Source: Rebecca billardiae RCC1528 (taxonomy: Eukaryota; Haptophyta). From it: a stretch of 64,000 bases of DNA. Below the pieces are notes generated by a model. That model had not been told where the DNA came from, made no database searches, and saw nothing but the letters and a program-made list of their open reading frames with translations. Location: NCBI GenBank assembly GCA_965240325.2, contig OZ251227.1, positions 2,046,001 to 2,110,000 on the forward strand. The letters run 5' to 3'. The translations under genes and the position numbers were made by a program. Shown here one piece after another: positions 61,417 through 64,000 of the stretch. Position 1 is the first letter of the stretch, and every line of letters begins with the position of its first letter.

Positions 61417-62141
61417 TTCTGGCACGACGGATCTGGTTCGGGCCGGATGATGGCTGTGATGTTATTCAGCAAGCTATAACTACCGCCGGTCCGGGCGGTC
61501 GTGAATGGCCTTGCTTCGATCTAGTCTGGCAGTCTTAGCCTGGTCTTGGCTGAGTAGTCACCTGTCAGCTAGCAGTTCATATTACAGAACGTATATAGTA
61601 GCCATATATATATAATCCATATATATATTTAATATATATTATAATATGCGCCGCCAGAACATTATATTCCGAGCCAGCACAATTTTGGTCGTCATCCCAT
61701 CGCGATGATGATGCACAGCTGACGACGACTATCATGGGTGCCGGCGACTACCACTTGATGAATGCTGAATACGCACGGACCCGAAGGCTAAGCAGACCTC
61801 CTACGCCGAGCAGCTCGCGCTCGCTGAGACCTGCGGTGACCGTGATTCGCTCCGGACCCGCGTCCGGGGCAGAGGCCTCCCTAGGAGAGGCTCCCACCTG
61901 TATGTGCCCGAGCTGCGTCTCGTTGGGCGTCCTCATGCTGAGCCGCAACGTCGCTTTGCACGCAGAGGTCGGTACGGTAGCCCGGAAAGCCGCTGCAAGC
62001 CCGTTTGGAAATGCCGGCGTGGACACGGGACGATGGCCCGTGGACTCACCACCCGGCCAACAGCGATTCTCTCGACGTGATCACCGCCGAGAAGATTTCT
62101 CTCGACGTGATCACCGCCGAGAAGATGGCCCCAAGGATTCG
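61417..62141. other. Intergenic region with 30-bp direct repeats
   Basis: AT-rich (TATATA) at 61600-61650. Two adjacent 30-bp repeats (TCTCGACGTGATCACCGCCG unit) at about 62067-62126, with a third, diverged unit at 62158-62181 that forms the C-terminal codons of the next gene. No gene is called. Confidence 0.5.
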
Positions 62142-62720
62142 TCACCCTGCCAAAGGCGATTCGCCCGACGTGATCACCGCCAGGTGGAGTGGCACGACCA
62201 TGGACGAGACGATCGCAAAGTGCCACAGCGTGTGGTTGGTGACGTACATTTGGTACTGGCGATGCACGATGGCAAACTTTGCTTTGAAGTGCCAGAAGAT
62301 TCCCGCGGCGACCAGCCCGAGCATGAGAGCGCGCAAGCGCATCGGCATTGCGGAGAAGAGCACGATGGTGATCTCAAAGTAGACAGCAATGAGGGTGAGG
62401 ACGATGGCCATGATGCGGTCGATCGGGTGGGCGATGGAGCGAGTGTCAGTGAGCATGACGTCGGAGACGTAGCTCGCGAAGCTCTGTACGATGCAGGCCC
62501 ACGCCTGCGCCCGGAAGCTCCACTCGGTGAAGTAGGGCCACTTGGAGCCTGCATGCGTATGCGCGAGCCATGCGCACACGGACGCGGAATGAATCAAAGC
62601 CCAAACGCCTGCGGCGCCGAAGAGGAAGCATGACGCTCCATAGAGCCACTCGCGCCTCAGATCCGGCCCCCAGCGGGCGTGACAGTTCTTCTTCCTCGAG
62701 AGCAGCGCGTATCCGCCCAT
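62142..62720 (-). CDS. Small multi-pass membrane protein
   Basis: 192 residues from ATG 62720, chosen because the frame upstream would overlap the divergent SNARE gene. Five or so hydrophobic helices: GASCFLFGAAGVWALIHSAS, WACIVQSFASYVSDVML, IMAIVLTLIAVYFEITIVLF, LRALMLGLVAAGIFWHF and HFAIVSSMVVPLHLAVI. A SxxSD segment followed by HPIDR, and a NHTLWHF (HxxxH) motif near the C-terminus, are reminiscent of the CREST hydrolase-like superfamily (alkaline ceramidase, PGAP6, Per1). That is a tentative resemblance by motif order only. The location is a membrane; the function is unknown. Confidence 0.65.
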   Translation of the reverse strand: MGGYALLSRKKNCHARWGPDLRREWLYGASCFLFGAAGVWALIHSASVCAWLAHTHAGSKWPYFTEWSFRAQAWACIVQSFASYVSDVMLTDTRSIAHPIDRIMAIVLTLIAVYFEITIVLFSAMPMRLRALMLGLVAAGIFWHFKAKFAIVHRQYQMYVTNHTLWHFAIVSSMVVPLHLAVITSGESPLAG

Positions 62721-62928
62721 CGTCCCCGACGGGCGACGCCACTGTTGATCACGCCCAAGCCGAGTCCGCGGACGACCTTTCCGTGCTCTGCGGCTCCGGC
62801 GGACCGACCGCCATCGCTGCTCTCGCGCCCTATTTTCCGCGCGGAAGAGCGGCCAGCGGCGGGCGGAGGTTGGCCAGCTCGCGCGTGCTCTGTAGGCCGG
62901 CGCGGTCCCGGCCAGACCGCGGGCCGGC
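62721..62928. promoter_or_regulatory. Bidirectional promoter, membrane protein / VAMP7-like
   Basis: 208 bp between divergent ATGs, GC-rich, no TATA box. Assigned by position. Confidence 0.45.
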
Positions 62929-63939
62929 ATGCCCATCATCTACAGCCTCGTGGCACGCGGGACATGCGTGCTCGCCGAGCACACCACCACCTCTGGGAAC
63001 TTCACCACTGTTACGCGGCGCATCCTCGAGAAGATCCCTCTCGACATGGAGACTAAGATGAGTTACGTGTACGACAAGCACGTCTTCCACTACGCTGTGC
63101 AGGACGGGCTGGTGTTCCTCTGCATGGCCGACGAGGACTTTGGCCGACGAGTGCCATTTGCCTTCATCGACGACGTCAAGACGCGTTGGTTCAACACGTA
63201 CGGCGAACGCGGTGCATCGGCTCTGGCATACGGTGCGCGCGGCCCCAGCGCAGCGTACAGACCAGGTGGTCATGGGCTGAGCATCGCGCGCCGCGCGCGT
63301 GGCGCGGCGCCTGGTACGCAGGCATGAACGAAGACTTCTCGCGCGTGCTCGGGAGGCAGATGGTACGCGACCGCGCTCGCGCGGTCTTTTGCACGGCGCC
63401 ACACTGGGCTGCACTACGCGCTCCCTCCCGCTGACCAGCGCCCCTCGGCGCCCGCCGTGCGCACGCGCAGGACTACCACTCGGACGACACCGAGGTCGAC
63501 GCAATCTCGCGCGTGCGCGGCGAGATCGACGAGGTGAAGGAGGTGATGGTGGCCAACATCGAGCGCGTGCTCGAGCGCGGCGAGAAGATTGAGCTGCTGG
63601 TGGACAAGACGGACAACCTCAACCAGCAGGCGTTCCGCTTCAAGAAGCAGTCCACGTACCTGCGCCGCGCGCTGTGGTGGAAGAACTGCAAGCTGGTGGG
63701 CCGCCGCGCGGCACGCGGCGCCAGCCGAAACGCCCGCGGCTGCCTGCAATGCGCCCCTCTCGACACGTGCCCTTGCCATGTGCGCACGGCGCGCCCGCGC
63801 GCAGGCGATGCTCATCTTTGCCGTGGTGAGCGGGATCATCCTCCTGATCGTGATGAGCACATGCGGCGTCACTTTCCAAAAGTGCGTGAGCCGATCACAC
63901 AACCCTGGAGGATCAGGACGAGGCCACAAGCTTCTCTGA
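62929..63939 (+). CDS. VAMP7: VAMP7-like longin R-SNARE, four exons
   Basis: Exons 62929-63232, 63322-63362, 63471-63695 and 63805-63939 (phases 1, 0, 0; introns 89, 108, 109 nt) give 234 residues. The longin domain spans 1-115: MPIIYSLVARGTCVLAEHT, GNFTTVTRRILEKIP, MSYVYDKHVFHYAVQDGLVF, LCMADEDFGRRVPFAFI, then after splicing ALAYGMNEDFSRVLGRQM. The R-SNARE coil (125-180) reads SRVRGEIDEVKEVMVANIER, with the zero-layer Arg at R151 in VLERGEKIELLVDKT. WWKNCKL and a transmembrane anchor (AMLIFAVVSGIILLIVM) follow. Proteins of this type drive fusion with late endosome, vacuole or plasma membrane. A 20-residue tail beyond the anchor (KCVSRSHNPGG...) is longer than usual and would be lumenal. Confidence 0.95.
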
Positions 63940-64000
63940 CGCTCGTGTCATGCCTGATGACCATGACTTCGCGTGCACCAGCATTCACCGTGCCGTCAGC
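63940..64000. other. Window end, 3' flank of VAMP7-like gene
   Basis: 61 bases after the stop codon. Nothing is seen. Confidence 0.4.

Noticed and set aside
61734-62633. 299-codon plus-strand frame
   Set aside because: Asp/His/Arg-rich antisense of the multi-pass membrane protein; no domain.

Overview
The window looks like nuclear DNA of a very GC-rich unicellular alga. A haptophyte is the best guess, and this is inference from content rather than from a marker gene. Supporting signs are short GT-AG introns (56 to about 220 nt) with GTGCG-type donors, Cys/Pro-rich wall-type glycoprotein architecture, a longin R-SNARE, an HPPD with a targeting leader, and long (TA)n and (CT)n tracts. No rRNA, tRNA, CRISPR array or bacterial operon was recognised.

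Layout. 1-1429 has no gene. 1430-6365 (+) is a secreted, Cys-repeat/Pro-rich single-pass membrane protein with one intron. 6640-9700 holds a decayed coiled-coil gene and a truncated copy of a dispersed 1-1.4 kb repeat. 9714-25908 is gene-dense and arranged head-to-head: SWIM zinc-finger protein / MBD4-like DNA glycosylase; LSM14-KH-ankyrin fusion / TRPM2-like channel with a C-terminal NUDT9-H domain; FkbM-type methyltransferase / 4-hydroxyphenylpyruvate dioxygenase.

26357-51631 is a duplication and transposon hot spot. A 1,074-bp foldback element with a 7-bp target duplication lies upstream of a two-gene cassette (ParA-like ATPase converging on a TIR-like/TPR protein). That cassette is present twice in direct orientation (27566-31818 and 40514-44988); the TPR gene is broken in the first copy and intact in the second. 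A PP2C phosphatase is present as an intact four-exon gene (49027-50586) and as an inverted 5'-truncated copy (37758-38823) whose junction also beheads an unrelated gene. A 753-bp terminal-inverted-repeat insertion (45046-45798) can be recognised because a near-identical uninterrupted target occurs at 42594-42640. Decayed genes and tandem repeats fill 31.8-37.7 kb.

51676-63939 returns to single-copy genes, again mostly in head-to-head pairs: TPR-CHAT protease-like protein / DUF6492-type glycosyltransferase; 5-formyltetrahydrofolate cyclo-ligase / small secreted or plastid protein; Cys-rich membrane protein / GT25 glycosyltransferase; multi-pass membrane protein / VAMP7-like R-SNARE.

The genes do not form one pathway. 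Themes that recur are signalling modules (TRPM2-like, PP2C, TIR-like/TPR, CHAT), DNA maintenance (MBD4-like, SWIM), glycosylation and secretion (two glycosyltransferases, R-SNARE, wall-type glycoprotein) and plastid quinone/tocopherol metabolism (HPPD). Splice sites were assigned by eye from GT/AG dinucleotides, matching phase and protein-family continuity; no transcript data were available.
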